Assembly (NCBI GenBank): GCA_012270065.1
Contig: JAAXJB010000039.1
Location: forward strand, 95,824-159,823
Length of the DNA stretch: 64,000 bases
Source of the DNA: Rubripirellula sp.
GTDB lineage: Bacteria > Planctomycetota > Planctomycetia > Pirellulales > Pirellulaceae
Direction of reading: 5' to 3'
The position numbers were made by a program, and so were the translations under genes. The notes under the pieces are model-generated. The model was not told where the DNA came from, did not search any database, and saw only the letters and a list, made by a program, of their open reading frames with translations. Shown here in pieces: positions 26,407-35,133 of this stretch. Each line of letters opens with the position of its first letter. The stretch's first letter is position 1.

Positions 26407-28350
26407 ATGCCAAGCCAACCCAGCCGACACCGTTTTTCCGACTACCGTCAAAGCATCCGTGAACGAAATGCGAGCGGCGAGCGGCCGAGAAGTCACGGCC
26501 ATAGCCAACGGAATTCCAAGAAACTTGGAGAACGGGACCGAAAATTTGGTGAGCTGTTTCTGAATTTCCTCGCTCTTACTTCCAAACACCGGGGGCAGAT
26601 CATTCTCTCCCTCGGATTGTTGACCATCGGGATAGGTCTCCGCTTGATCCCACCACTGGGAACCAAACTGGCGATTGATTCTGCCTTGACCACCCCGCCA
26701 AAGGCCTTACCCGCATGGTTGGAAGCCTTGCCACTTCCGACGGATCCCATGGATCTGCTTCTGACGATCGCGGGGCTTGTCATCATCGTCACGGTACTAT
26801 CCACAGTCGTTCATCTGTGCAGTCGATGGATCGCAACCAAGACGGTCAACCAGACACAGGTCACCATCCGCCGCCGTGTTTTTGAACATGCAGTCAAGCT
26901 GCCATTGAACAAAGTGTACGACATGAAAAGTGGCGGAGTTGCGAGTTTGATCCGTGAAGACGCTGGCGGTGTGGCAGACTTGATTTTCAGCATGCTGTAC
27001 AACCCATGGCGAGCAATCATCCAATTTGCCGGGAGTCTCGTCATTCTGATGCTCGTCGACTGGAAACTGATGGTTGGAGGTTTATTGCTGCTGCCAATCG
27101 TCTGGGTAACCCATCGCACATGGATCAATCGCATTCGACCACTTTACCGTGACATCAGAAAGCAGCGTCAGCGGATTGACGGCAACGCAACCGAAACATT
27201 CAGTGGTATCCGGGTCGTCCGTACCTTCTCCCAAAGCCGTAATGAATCTTCCCGATTCGTTCGTGAAGGTGACTTTCTGGTTCGACAACAGCTCTTTACC
27301 TGGTGGTGGACACGCATCATTGAGACGATTTGGGAAGTCGTCGTTCCGCTCGCATCGACCGGCCTCCTGCTCTACGGCGGATACCAGATCATCTATAACG
27401 AGTTGACTCTCGGTGACCTGATGATGTTTCTCGTCTATCTGACAATGCTGCTTGATCCCCTGGCAACGATCGCTGCCAGCGCGGTTTCTTTTCAGAACAA
27501 TCTTGCTGGACTTGATCGTGTTCTGGACGTTTTGGAAATCGAGGATGAACTCGAGACGCATTCCGGAGCTGTCACGCTTCCGACTGAAAAAGTTTCCGGT
27601 TCGCTGCTGATTCGGGATGTATCCTTCAGGTATCCTGAATCCGACACAATGGTCCTGCAGGATATCAACCTCGAAGTAAACGCCGGAGAAACAGTTGCTT
27701 TGGTCGGACGCAGCGGTGCCGGCAAAACCACTCTGACCAATCTGATCGCACGGTTCTACGATGCAAGTTCCGGCACCATTTGTCTTGATGGACGTGACTT
27801 GCGTGACATCAAGCTCAACAGCTACCGCAGCCTGCTTGGCATTGTCGAGCAGGATGTATTCCTGTTTGATGGCACGATACGTGAGAACATCGCTTATGCC
27901 AAACGCAACGTGAGCACCATGCAAGTGGTCGAGGCCGCAAAGGCAGCGGCGGCAGACCAGTTCATCAATCAGCTTCCAGATGGGTATGATTCCATCATCG
28001 GAGAACGAGGTGTCAAACTATCTGGCGGTCAAAGACAACGAATCGCGATTGCAAGAGCGATCCTGGCTGATCCCAGAATCCTCATACTTGACGAAGCAAC
28101 AAGCAACCTCGACAGCGAGAGTGAACGGCTGATCCAGAATAGCCTCTCGGAATTGCTTCAAAACCGAACTGCTTTTGTCATCGCACATCGCCTGAGCACA
28201 ATCGCCGGCGCAGATAAAATCGTCGTACTCGAGGAAGGTCGTATCATTGAAATCGGAAGTCACCAGCAATTGCTTGAATCAGGCGGCAGGTACCGCGATA
28301 TGGTTATGCTTCAAATGAACAACAATCAGCCCGATGCAAAAAACATATGA
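26407..28350 (+). CDS. ABC exporter, fused membrane and ATPase domains (MsbA-like)
   Basis: This is a half-transporter that works as a homodimer to export lipid, peptide or drug molecules. The N-terminal 45 residues are hydrophilic and unusual. The transmembrane domain (about 55-365) has six helices. The ATPase domain (about 395-640) has Walker A GRSGAGKTT (434-442), Q-loop GIVEQDVFLFDGTI, signature LSGGQRQRIAIARAI, Walker B ILILDEATS and the switch AHRLSTI. All catalytic residues are intact. The downstream PQQ-propeller gene overlaps by 4 bases (ATGA), so the two are co-translated. The transported compound is unknown. Confidence 0.94.
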   Translation: MPSQPSRHRFSDYRQSIRERNASGERPRSHGHSQRNSKKLGERDRKFGELFLNFLALTSKHRGQIILSLGLLTIGIGLRLIPPLGTKLAIDSALTTPPKALPAWLEALPLPTDPMDLLLTIAGLVIIVTVLSTVVHLCSRWIATKTVNQTQVTIRRRVFEHAVKLPLNKVYDMKSGGVASLIREDAGGVADLIFSMLYNPWRAIIQFAGSLVILMLVDWKLMVGGLLLLPIVWVTHRTWINRIRPLYRDIRKQRQRIDGNATETFSGIRVVRTFSQSRNESSRFVREGDFLVRQQLFTWWWTRIIETIWEVVVPLASTGLLLYGGYQIIYNELTLGDLMMFLVYLTMLLDPLATIAASAVSFQNNLAGLDRVLDVLEIEDELETHSGAVTLPTEKVSGSLLIRDVSFRYPESDTMVLQDINLEVNAGETVALVGRSGAGKTTLTNLIARFYDASSGTICLDGRDLRDIKLNSYRSLLGIVEQDVFLFDGTIRENIAYAKRNVSTMQVVEAAKAAAADQFINQLPDGYDSIIGERGVKLSGGQRQRIAIARAILADPRILILDEATSNLDSESERLIQNSLSELLQNRTAFVIAHRLSTIAGADKIVVLEEGRIIEIGSHQQLLESGGRYRDMVMLQMNNNQPDAKNI

Positions 28351-29702
28351 TTCCGTTTTCCCATATTCTGATCAGTGAATTCGGTGCAATTTGTAGAAAC
28401 AGGCTGCACCACAGGCGGTTAGCATCATCAATCCTGCTTTTTCTTTTCACCGCGATCGCCTCCACCGCGACGTTTGCTGGTGAAGGAAAGTGGTCTCAAT
28501 GGCGAGGGCCCAATCGAGATGGTCATTCCGACGCAAAAAAACTCCTCAAGAGTTGGCCCAATGGCGGACCCGATCTTAACTGGACGTACACAGATGCCGG
28601 CGTGGGTTATTCAAGCGTCGCCGTTGTCGACGGCTGCCTCTACACACTTGGAGCAGACAAAACCGATTGCTTTGCGATCTGCTTGAACCTCAGTGACTCG
28701 TCCCTGAAATGGAAGACTGCGTTTTCCAGAACTGGTAACGCTGAGGATTACAATGTCGACTGGGGCGGAGGACCACGCAGCACACCCACAGTGAGCGGCA
28801 CACAAGTATTCGTTCTCAGTGATATCGGGATTCTCGCATCGCTCGATACAAACACCGGTGAGATCCAATGGAAAACTGATCTTGTCAAAGACCATGGGGG
28901 TAAAATTCCGAATTGGGGTTACAGTGATTCCCCACTGGTTGATGGCGATCGAGTAGTCATTACTCCGGGCCAGGAGAAGTTTCTGCTAGCTGTCGACCGC
29001 ACAAATGGAAAAGAAGTCTGGAGCAGTCATGATTTCTCAGCTGAAGCACAATATGTTTCCATTTTGAAAGGCCAAACTGGAAACACTGAATTTTACCTTT
29101 CAGCCGGCAAAAAAGGTCTGGTGGCCTTTGATCACCAGACTGGCGCTCAATTATTCCAGAACACCGCCAGCGGGAATACAGTTGCCGTCATTCCAACACC
29201 CATCCTCTTTGGCGACCAGATCTATCACACGAGCGGCTACGGTGCCGGGAATGTGCTCATTGAGCTCGAAGACAGAGGACGGGGAAATGTTGAAGCAGAC
29301 ATGGTTTATCACTTGACTCGAAAAACCATGGAAAATCATCACGGCGGTGTCGTTCTGGTCGATAAAACGATCTTCGGCTTCAGCAAAACAAACGGTGGCG
29401 TTTGGATGGCGCAGGATCTGAAAACGGGACAGATACTGTGGGAAGAGAAAATCCGGCCAAACAAGAGCGGCTCAATCTGCTACGCAGATGGTCGACTTTA
29501 CTGCTACAGCGATAAGGACGGGACAGTTTTTCTGATCCAGCCGAGTCGATCAGGTTGGCAACAGAAAGGCATGCTCCGCATACCAAGAGAAACAAACATT
29601 CCGCGTGGGAAGGGTGCCATATGGTCCCATCCAGTCGTCGCCGAGCAAACCCTGATCATTCGAGATCAAGACCTGATCCACACATTCCACATTGGTGAAT
29701 GA
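28347..29702 (+). CDS. Secreted PQQ-like beta-propeller protein
   Basis: This is a BamB/PQQ-dehydrogenase-type propeller of 451 residues. An N-terminal signal segment (about 26-44, SILLFLFTAIASTATFA) is followed by KWSQWRGPNRDG, the opening typical of a very large planctomycete paralogue group. Propeller-blade motifs include LYTLGADKTDCFAICL, LASLDTNTGEIQWKTDL, LLAVDRTNGKEVW and VAFDHQTGAQLF. No PQQ-dehydrogenase catalytic residues are evident, so it is more likely a binding or scaffold protein. The ATGA overlap with the ABC exporter gene suggests that they act together at the envelope, which is inference. Confidence 0.88.
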   Translation: MIPFSHILISEFGAICRNRLHHRRLASSILLFLFTAIASTATFAGEGKWSQWRGPNRDGHSDAKKLLKSWPNGGPDLNWTYTDAGVGYSSVAVVDGCLYTLGADKTDCFAICLNLSDSSLKWKTAFSRTGNAEDYNVDWGGGPRSTPTVSGTQVFVLSDIGILASLDTNTGEIQWKTDLVKDHGGKIPNWGYSDSPLVDGDRVVITPGQEKFLLAVDRTNGKEVWSSHDFSAEAQYVSILKGQTGNTEFYLSAGKKGLVAFDHQTGAQLFQNTASGNTVAVIPTPILFGDQIYHTSGYGAGNVLIELEDRGRGNVEADMVYHLTRKTMENHHGGVVLVDKTIFGFSKTNGGVWMAQDLKTGQILWEEKIRPNKSGSICYADGRLYCYSDKDGTVFLIQPSRSGWQQKGMLRIPRETNIPRGKGAIWSHPVVAEQTLIIRDQDLIHTFHIGE

Positions 29703-29764
29703 ATCAATCAAGCCAGGGGAAAGCGGGCTTCGTATCGGATACCGAAAAACGGTCTCAGCGTAGC

Positions 29765-30799
29765 TTAACGTTGGTAGATGGGCAGATACCCTTTATCCAA
29801 CTGCAACATGATCAGGTTGCAAGCTGTCGCATAAACCGGGTGGACTTGCCCCTCCCAGAAGCCATCGGGGCGTTGTTGATCCACGATCTTGTCGTACAGT
29901 CGATCTCGAAACGGCTTCCACATTTCATCGCCCTGTCGATAAACAACCTGACTGTAGTACAGATACGTGTAATGCCAATGCCCGAATGATCGTCCTCCGA
30001 GATCATGCAGTGATTTCTTTGCGTAATTCAACATTTCGGGAACGTGATCGCTGTCGTAGTCACCTGCGTTGTAAAGTGCGGCCAAGGCAGCCGCCGTGAT
30101 CGCTGGGCGGCTGGTTCCCCTCTGTTTGCTGCTGTAGCTGATGCCACCATCCTTGTTCTTGCAGCTGTAGATGTATTCCTTCGCGTCATCGATTACCTTT
30201 CCGCTTACAGGAATCCCCGCATTCCGGCAGCCTCGGAGCCCCTGCACCTGAGTGATGGTCGTTGAACCTTCATCAAAGTTGTTTCCCTTTGCAGCAGAAA
30301 CATAACCCCAACCGCCGTCAGGCGTCTGGGCATTCCCACTGAACTCAACCGCGCGTGTCAAGACATCCACCAGTTCTTCACGGCGATCAATCAAGCCTTC
30401 TTCGCCAAGTACTTGCGACATCGCCAACATGGCGAAACCGTGTCCGTACGTATAACGCGAGTCGGTTAGCGGATCACCAATCAATCCATTGTCACGACTT
30501 TTGCTAATCAGATAGTCAGTCGCTCTCGCAATCTGCTTGGCGTAGGGACCCTGCGTGGTCGTACTGCCGCTCGCAATCAAAGCGGTTGCAGCCAGAGAAG
30601 CGAGAGCTGTGGGGTACGCATCTGTATTCCACTTGCCACGTGAAGACTGGGTGCGACTGAGCCATTGCAGACCTTTCTCAATCGATTCGTCCCAAACGAC
30701 TTTGGAATCAGAAGCATGGCCGGACCGCGCCAAGCCACTAGCTGCCGTAAGCACGACGGCATTACGTATCCAATCTCGGCGTGTTTGACTGTTGTTCAT
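29765..30799 (-). CDS. Tat-exported terpene-cyclase-repeat protein
   Basis: The 344-residue protein begins with a twin-arginine signal (QTRRDWIRNAVVLTAASGLARSGHA). The mature part consists of alpha/alpha-toroid repeats like those of squalene cyclase and prenyltransferases: GLQWLSRTQSSRGKWNTDAYP, DYLISKSRDNGLIGDP, QTPDGGWGYVSA, YSCKNKDGGISYS and QRPDGFWEGQ. No DxDD cyclase motif is visible, so it is not a cyclase by sequence. This group is abundant in planctomycetes and its function is unknown. It is convergent with the PQQ-propeller gene. Confidence 0.87.
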   Translation of the reverse strand: MNNSQTRRDWIRNAVVLTAASGLARSGHASDSKVVWDESIEKGLQWLSRTQSSRGKWNTDAYPTALASLAATALIASGSTTTQGPYAKQIARATDYLISKSRDNGLIGDPLTDSRYTYGHGFAMLAMSQVLGEEGLIDRREELVDVLTRAVEFSGNAQTPDGGWGYVSAAKGNNFDEGSTTITQVQGLRGCRNAGIPVSGKVIDDAKEYIYSCKNKDGGISYSSKQRGTSRPAITAAALAALYNAGDYDSDHVPEMLNYAKKSLHDLGGRSFGHWHYTYLYYSQVVYRQGDEMWKPFRDRLYDKIVDQQRPDGFWEGQVHPVYATACNLIMLQLDKGYLPIYQR

Positions 30800-30934
30800 G
30801 ACCGTCCATCTCTTTCAACGCAAAAGTCGAGTTCTTTTTCAGAGCAGTGAATTCCCATCACATTGCGAATCAACCGACTGGTCAAGAGCCCTCCCTTGTA
30901 AAGGCATCTCTCTCGGGGTGATTCCATTGTACTC

Positions 30935-30944
30935 TGACATGTCA
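30935..30944. other. Palindrome TGACATGTCA
   Basis: A perfect 10-base palindrome sits between the mutM stop and the cyclase-repeat gene start, inside an imperfect dyad with ATTCC at 30921-30925 and GGAAT at 30947-30951. It may be an operator for the cyclase-repeat gene; this is weak evidence. Confidence 0.2.
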
Positions 30945-30957
30945 ACGGAATGGGACT

Positions 30958-31821
30958 TCAAATTGTTCGCACAGTATGGTGTAACCTGCTTCTCAACTGG
31001 CACTTAGGGCAAAAAAAAGTACTTCTCTGTGCCTGCACGATTCGCCTGATTCGGCCTTTTTTGCACCGTGAGCACATTTGATCGGCTCGATCATAGACGA
31101 GGTGGTAATTCTGATAGCCCCCCTCGCCATTCAGGGCGTTTCGATAAGTTCCATCACTCAAGGTGCTTCCTTCGTGGCGAATTGCTTCCCGCAAAACCAC
31201 ATGTGTGGCATCGACGATGCGTCTCCATTGTGCTGCACTGAGCCGGTTGCAACAGGTCCGTGGATCAATTCCAGCCAAAAACAGAATCTCGGCCGCGTAC
31301 AGATTGCCAATCCCTGCGACCGCGGTTTGATCAAGCAGCGCGACTTTAATTTCTCGTCGACTTTCACAGAGCTTTGATTTCAGTTGCAGTTCGGTTATTT
31401 CCAGAGCATCAGGACCAAGCCTGTCTTCAATCCGTTCTCTGACTTCATCTGGCGAAAGCAATCGCACGGTACCCAGTCCACGTCGATCCCAGAACAATAA
31501 CTGCTCATGCTTTCGACCCTCCAATTGAAGACGGATTCTGAGATGATCGAGGCCCGGGGGATCTGCCAATAATACCAAACCGGTCATTCTGGGCTCAATC
31601 ACGATCACATCTTCACTGCCGAGATAGATCATAACCCGCTTTCCACGGCGTCCGATCCCGACAATTTCCTGACCTCGAACCCTGCGGTCAAAGTTGTAAA
31701 TATCAGGTTCAAGCAGGATTGGCCTGAGTCGACACTCCGGTTGTTCTGCAAACAGGATACGAGTGCCTACCACGGGCAGCACACCCCGTCTCATCGTTTC
31801 GACTTCCGGTAATTCAGGCAA
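30958..31821 (-). CDS. mutM: Formamidopyrimidine-DNA glycosylase (Fpg/MutM), TTG start
   Basis: This DNA-repair enzyme removes 8-oxoguanine and formamidopyrimidines. The start is fixed by function: the catalytic residue is the proline straight after the removed initiator Met. Reading from TTG at 31821 gives MPELPEVET, with GGAAG about six bases ahead. Starting at the upstream ATG (31839) would bury Pro2 behind six residues. Glu3, the RRGKRVMIYLG beta-hairpin Lys, the VAGIGNLYAAEILF loop and the C-terminal zinc finger (CSRCKKGRIRRIV then CPKCQ) are all intact. The length is 287 residues, slightly longer than typical. Confidence 0.95.
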   Translation of the reverse strand: MPELPEVETMRRGVLPVVGTRILFAEQPECRLRPILLEPDIYNFDRRVRGQEIVGIGRRGKRVMIYLGSEDVIVIEPRMTGLVLLADPPGLDHLRIRLQLEGRKHEQLLFWDRRGLGTVRLLSPDEVRERIEDRLGPDALEITELQLKSKLCESRREIKVALLDQTAVAGIGNLYAAEILFLAGIDPRTCCNRLSAAQWRRIVDATHVVLREAIRHEGSTLSDGTYRNALNGEGGYQNYHLVYDRADQMCSRCKKGRIRRIVQAQRSTFFCPKCQLRSRLHHTVRTI

Positions 31822-31928
31822 GGCAATCTTCCAATACACTGGGTTTACAAATCATGGTCAGTACCGGCGCGACGGTCAGTTCGAATGGTCACTGGCTGGC
31901 CTGATGCCCACAAGTTCACTTTTATCCA

Positions 31929-32867
31929 TTACGAATAAACTCGTCCCTCAAAGCAATAGCGCTGATCGCGTATGACGTCACCATGATTTGTACCGTAAAA
32001 TGCTCGCCATCCCCCCAAGCCGGCAAGCACGGCATCGAGTGCATCTCCGCCGGAGTCTTTCATGATCACACGTCGGCGATGTTCGGAAATGGCACACTTG
32101 GATGGCACACGCATTCTTGGCTTACCGGCCCCACCAAGCACCCTGTTCTCGGACAACACTTCCGGCAGGGCATGAACTCCTCGCAAAATTTCCGAGCGGT
32201 TGGCTCGATGCACTGAATTTGGAGGCTTGAAACCGGTTTGTTTATAACGCGAGTGCGGTAAATTCCAACGCTTCAAGAAGCTGGCAGGGCAAGACTCCAC
32301 TACCACTCGGCTTGCAGATGCCAGATTACAATATTGAAACGGCAGAACAGCAGTTGCAGCGGATTCGGTGAGTGGCAGCAGGACATCCCGCATCCCATGG
32401 AAAGTCTGGTAAATGATCCGGTAGTGGTAGCTGTCAAACGGTGTTGAAGTCTCAATGTCTGTTTTCCGTCGAATTCTGCCCGCCTTCATGACTTGGCGAG
32501 CAAGAGTTGACAAATGCCTCCCAAAAACAGCCGCCGCATCGTTCCGACCAGGGTCTGTTTCGAAACTTGCCACCATGTCCAACTGTGCATGCCAGTCCCG
32601 GCCCCCCAATTCAATGGGCAAAGCAAAGGGGAAATCCATCGCCCAAAGGGTATTTGAGCTACTGGAAATCGCCTCAGCGAGGTATTCACAAACCCGAACT
32701 CGCTCGTCAGAACCCGCCAGCCTGCCCAGCGGCGCCAGCGCAGCCAGACGCAGGTTGCCCTTTGACCAATCGACCTCGAAATCCGCCAACCAGGCAGTTT
32801 TTCCGGATTTACTGGCACCACTGAAATCCACACCGCAAACACGCTGCAAACCCGGAAGTGTAATCAT
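31929..32867 (-). CDS. DUF429-like protein (predicted RNase H-fold)
   Basis: The opening CGVDFSGASKSGKTAWLA is the first acidic strand of an RNase H-like fold. TLWAMDFPFALP, VVVESCPASFLKRW and GGDALDAVLAGLGG follow in the order seen in DUF429. The conserved acidic residues (D in GVDFSG, D in AMDFPF, E in VVVESCP, D in DALDAV) are present. Biochemical function is not established. The start is uncertain: ATG 32867 (MITLPGLQRVCGVDF) is chosen, while a GTG at 32933 would add 22 unconserved residues. It is divergent from trpB, whose start is 145 bases away. Confidence 0.72.
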   Translation of the reverse strand: MITLPGLQRVCGVDFSGASKSGKTAWLADFEVDWSKGNLRLAALAPLGRLAGSDERVRVCEYLAEAISSSSNTLWAMDFPFALPIELGGRDWHAQLDMVASFETDPGRNDAAAVFGRHLSTLARQVMKAGRIRRKTDIETSTPFDSYHYRIIYQTFHGMRDVLLPLTESAATAVLPFQYCNLASASRVVVESCPASFLKRWNLPHSRYKQTGFKPPNSVHRANRSEILRGVHALPEVLSENRVLGGAGKPRMRVPSKCAISEHRRRVIMKDSGGDALDAVLAGLGGWRAFYGTNHGDVIRDQRYCFEGRVYS

Positions 32868-33011
32868 GCTCACTGGGGTCGCGTTGACGTCATCGACAAC
32901 GGACGTGAGAATCTTGGTCGGTGAAGTCGGCACTTGTCTCTACGGTCAAGAAAGGTTGTGGATGGGTCCGATGACGGCCTCGTCAAGTTGTCCAGCCAGA
33001 GAATTTCTAAT

Positions 33012-34235
33012 ATGAGTACCGTACACGGCACGTCGAGTGCCACCGCCTCTGTTCCTGACTCACATGGTCGTTTCGGCGATTTCGGTGGTCGATTCGTACC
33101 CGAGACACTAACGCGCGCCTTAGATCAGCTCTCAGAAGAGTACGAAAAAGCAAAGAAGGATGCCGAGTTCCAACGGGAACTCAAAGTCCTTTTGAAGACA
33201 TTCGTGGGGCGTCCCAGTCCACTCTACTTTGCAAAGCGACTCACAGAGGCGGTGGGCGGAGCCCAAATCTGGCTCAAACGCGAAGACGTCAACCACACAG
33301 GCGCCCACAAGATCAACAACACTGTCGGTCAGGCACTGCTGACATTACGGATGGGGAAAACCCGGGTGATCGCCGAAACAGGAGCAGGCCAGCATGGTGT
33401 GGCCAGTGCAACGGCCTGTGCCCATTTTGGCCTACCGTGCACCGTGTACATGGGTAGCGAAGACATCAGGCGCCAAAAGCCAAATGTCTTCAGCATGAAG
33501 CTCATGGGGGCGGAAATTTGCCCTGTAGAAAGTGGCTCAAAAACACTGCGTGACGCAGTGAACGAGGCGATGCGTGATTGGATGTCCTCCGTTGAGCAAA
33601 CGCATTACATCATCGGAAGCGCTATCGGTCCCCACCCCTTCCCAATGATGGTCCGTGATTTTCAATCAGTCATTGGCCGCGAAACCCGTGAACAATGCTG
33701 CGACTCTTTCGGCAGGCTTCCCGACTGTGTTGTTGCCTGCGTTGGTGGTGGAAGTAATGCTGCCGGAATGTTTTATCCCTTCGTTGAAGATGAGAAGGTA
33801 AAACTGGTTGGGGTCGAAGCAGGAGGACGCGGCAGTGACCCAGGTGAACACGCTTCTCCACTTTCGTTCGGAAGCCCAGGGGTTCTGCATGGCAGTTACA
33901 GTTACGTCATGCAAGATGGAGATGGTCAGACATGCGATGTGCATTCGATGAGTGCGGGTCTGGACTACCCAGGCGTGGGACCTGAACACAGTTATTGGAA
34001 AGATACAGGACGCGTCATCTATTCCGACTGCGGCGATCAGGCAGCAATGGATGCCTTTGACAAGTTAGCACGCACCGAAGGAATCATCGCGGCTCTGGAG
34101 ACCAGCCATGCGATTGCAAAAGCGATGGAGCTCGCAAAAGAGATGCCCTGTGACTCGCACCTTGTGGTTTGCCTGTCGGGCCGTGGTGATAAAGACGCGA
34201 TGGAAATTGCACGACTCCGAGGTGAAAACTGGTAA
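33012..34235 (+). CDS. trpB: Tryptophan synthase beta chain
   Basis: This PLP enzyme joins indole and serine to make tryptophan. ATG 33012 (MSTVHGTSS) is chosen; an upstream in-frame start at 32934 adds residues that do not look coding. The PLP lysine is K100 in [29 protein letters not shown] holds the catalytic Glu, and [16 protein letters not shown] binds the phosphate. GVEAGGRG and the C-terminal CLSGRGDKD are also typical. The length of 407 is normal for TrpB1. trpA is not adjacent, unlike in most bacteria, so the alpha subunit must be encoded elsewhere. Confidence 0.97.
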   Translation: MSTVHGTSSATASVPDSHGRFGDFGGRFVPETLTRALDQLSEEYEKAKKDAEFQRELKVLLKTFVGRPSPLYFAKRLTEAVGGAQIWLKREDVNHTGAHKINNTVGQALLTLRMGKTRVIAETGAGQHGVASATACAHFGLPCTVYMGSEDIRRQKPNVFSMKLMGAEICPVESGSKTLRDAVNEAMRDWMSSVEQTHYIIGSAIGPHPFPMMVRDFQSVIGRETREQCCDSFGRLPDCVVACVGGGSNAAGMFYPFVEDEKVKLVGVEAGGRGSDPGEHASPLSFGSPGVLHGSYSYVMQDGDGQTCDVHSMSAGLDYPGVGPEHSYWKDTGRVIYSDCGDQAAMDAFDKLARTEGIIAALETSHAIAKAMELAKEMPCDSHLVVCLSGRGDKDAMEIARLRGENW

Positions 34236-34277
34236 GTGCATTCTCCAGACTGTTCTGATCACGCCATGTCCTGACTT

Positions 34278-34307
34278 GCACCGGTTGTACGGCTCTCGCA
34301 CCGGTGC
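34278..34307. other. Inverted repeat GCACCGGT / ACCGGTGC after trpB
   Basis: GCACCGGT at 34278-34285 pairs with ACCGGTGC at 34300-34307 (8 bp, 14-base loop), 42 bases after trpB. The second arm lies inside a self-palindromic GCACCGGTGC at 34298-34307, so it can also be read as a direct repeat of GCACCGGT. No T-run follows. Confidence 0.3.
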
Positions 34308-34363
34308 CTGTACGTTTGCCTACCAAATCTCCATCAATCCGCATACCAAAAAACAACAAAACC

Positions 34364-35047
34364 ATGACCAGACTCACTTGGCTCAGCCATGGCGGCTGGA
34401 TGATTGAAACCGAAGAACACCGGATCCTTCTTGACCCTTTTCTCACGGACAACCCGGCCGCGAAAATCCCCGTGCAACAATTGCCGAAGGTAGATCACAT
34501 ACTCATCTCCCATGGTCATTTTGATCACGTCGCTGACGCTGCCACAATCGCCAAGCAGCATGATGCCACGATTGTCGCTATTTACGAAATCGCTGATTGG
34601 TTCACCAAGACCCAGAATGTTGAGTCAACTGTGGGCATGAATATCGGGGGGCAAATCGAATTACCATTCGGCTCTGTGAAAATGACTCCTGCTCTTCATA
34701 GTAGCCAGCTTCCGGATGGTTCTTACGGGGGCGAGCCAGCCGGTTTTCTCGTGACGATCCAGGGAACCAGAATCTACTTCGCCTGTGACACCGCGTTGTT
34801 CAGCGACATGAAAATCTACGCCGAGAATGTCGACGTAGCAGTACTGCCAATCGGTGATGTATTCACCATGGGCATTGACGACAGCGTGGCAGCCACGAAG
34901 TTGATCAATGCGAAAAAAGTCCTGCCAGCACACTACGATACATGGCCACCCATCGCTCAGAATGCAAATGAGTGGGCGGCCCGAATTGAAACGGAAACCA
35001 CCGCTGAACCAGTTGTGCTGGCAGTCGGAGAATCAATCGATCTTTAA
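34364..35047 (+). CDS. UPF0173-type metal-dependent hydrolase (metallo-beta-lactamase fold)
   Basis: This 227-residue protein starts at the ATG in MTRLTWLSHGGWMIE; the frame runs back to 34304 without family sequence. Metal ligands are seen in ISHGHFDHVAD (HxHxDH), the histidine of ALHSSQLPDG, the aspartate of FACDTALFSDM, and PAHYDTWP near the C terminus. This set and the short length match the UPF0173/YtkL group, whose natural substrate is not defined. It lies 128 bases after trpB on the same strand; co-transcription is possible but not supported by any linking signal. Confidence 0.9.
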   Translation: MTRLTWLSHGGWMIETEEHRILLDPFLTDNPAAKIPVQQLPKVDHILISHGHFDHVADAATIAKQHDATIVAIYEIADWFTKTQNVESTVGMNIGGQIELPFGSVKMTPALHSSQLPDGSYGGEPAGFLVTIQGTRIYFACDTALFSDMKIYAENVDVAVLPIGDVFTMGIDDSVAATKLINAKKVLPAHYDTWPPIAQNANEWAARIETETTAEPVVLAVGESIDL

Positions 35048-35133
35048 AGGCTGATGGCCTGGTGTTGCGGCACCCCGGATATTCTGCGTCACGTGACCAT
35101 CCCAGTGAATCTCACTCAATAGCCCGTCGAAGC

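Noticed and set aside
27082..27924. 280-residue open frame on the minus strand
   Set aside because: It is antisense to the ABC exporter ATPase domain, which is clearly coding.
29765..30799. Functional squalene-hopene cyclase
   Set aside because: The DxDD catalytic motif is absent and the protein is half the length of a true cyclase.
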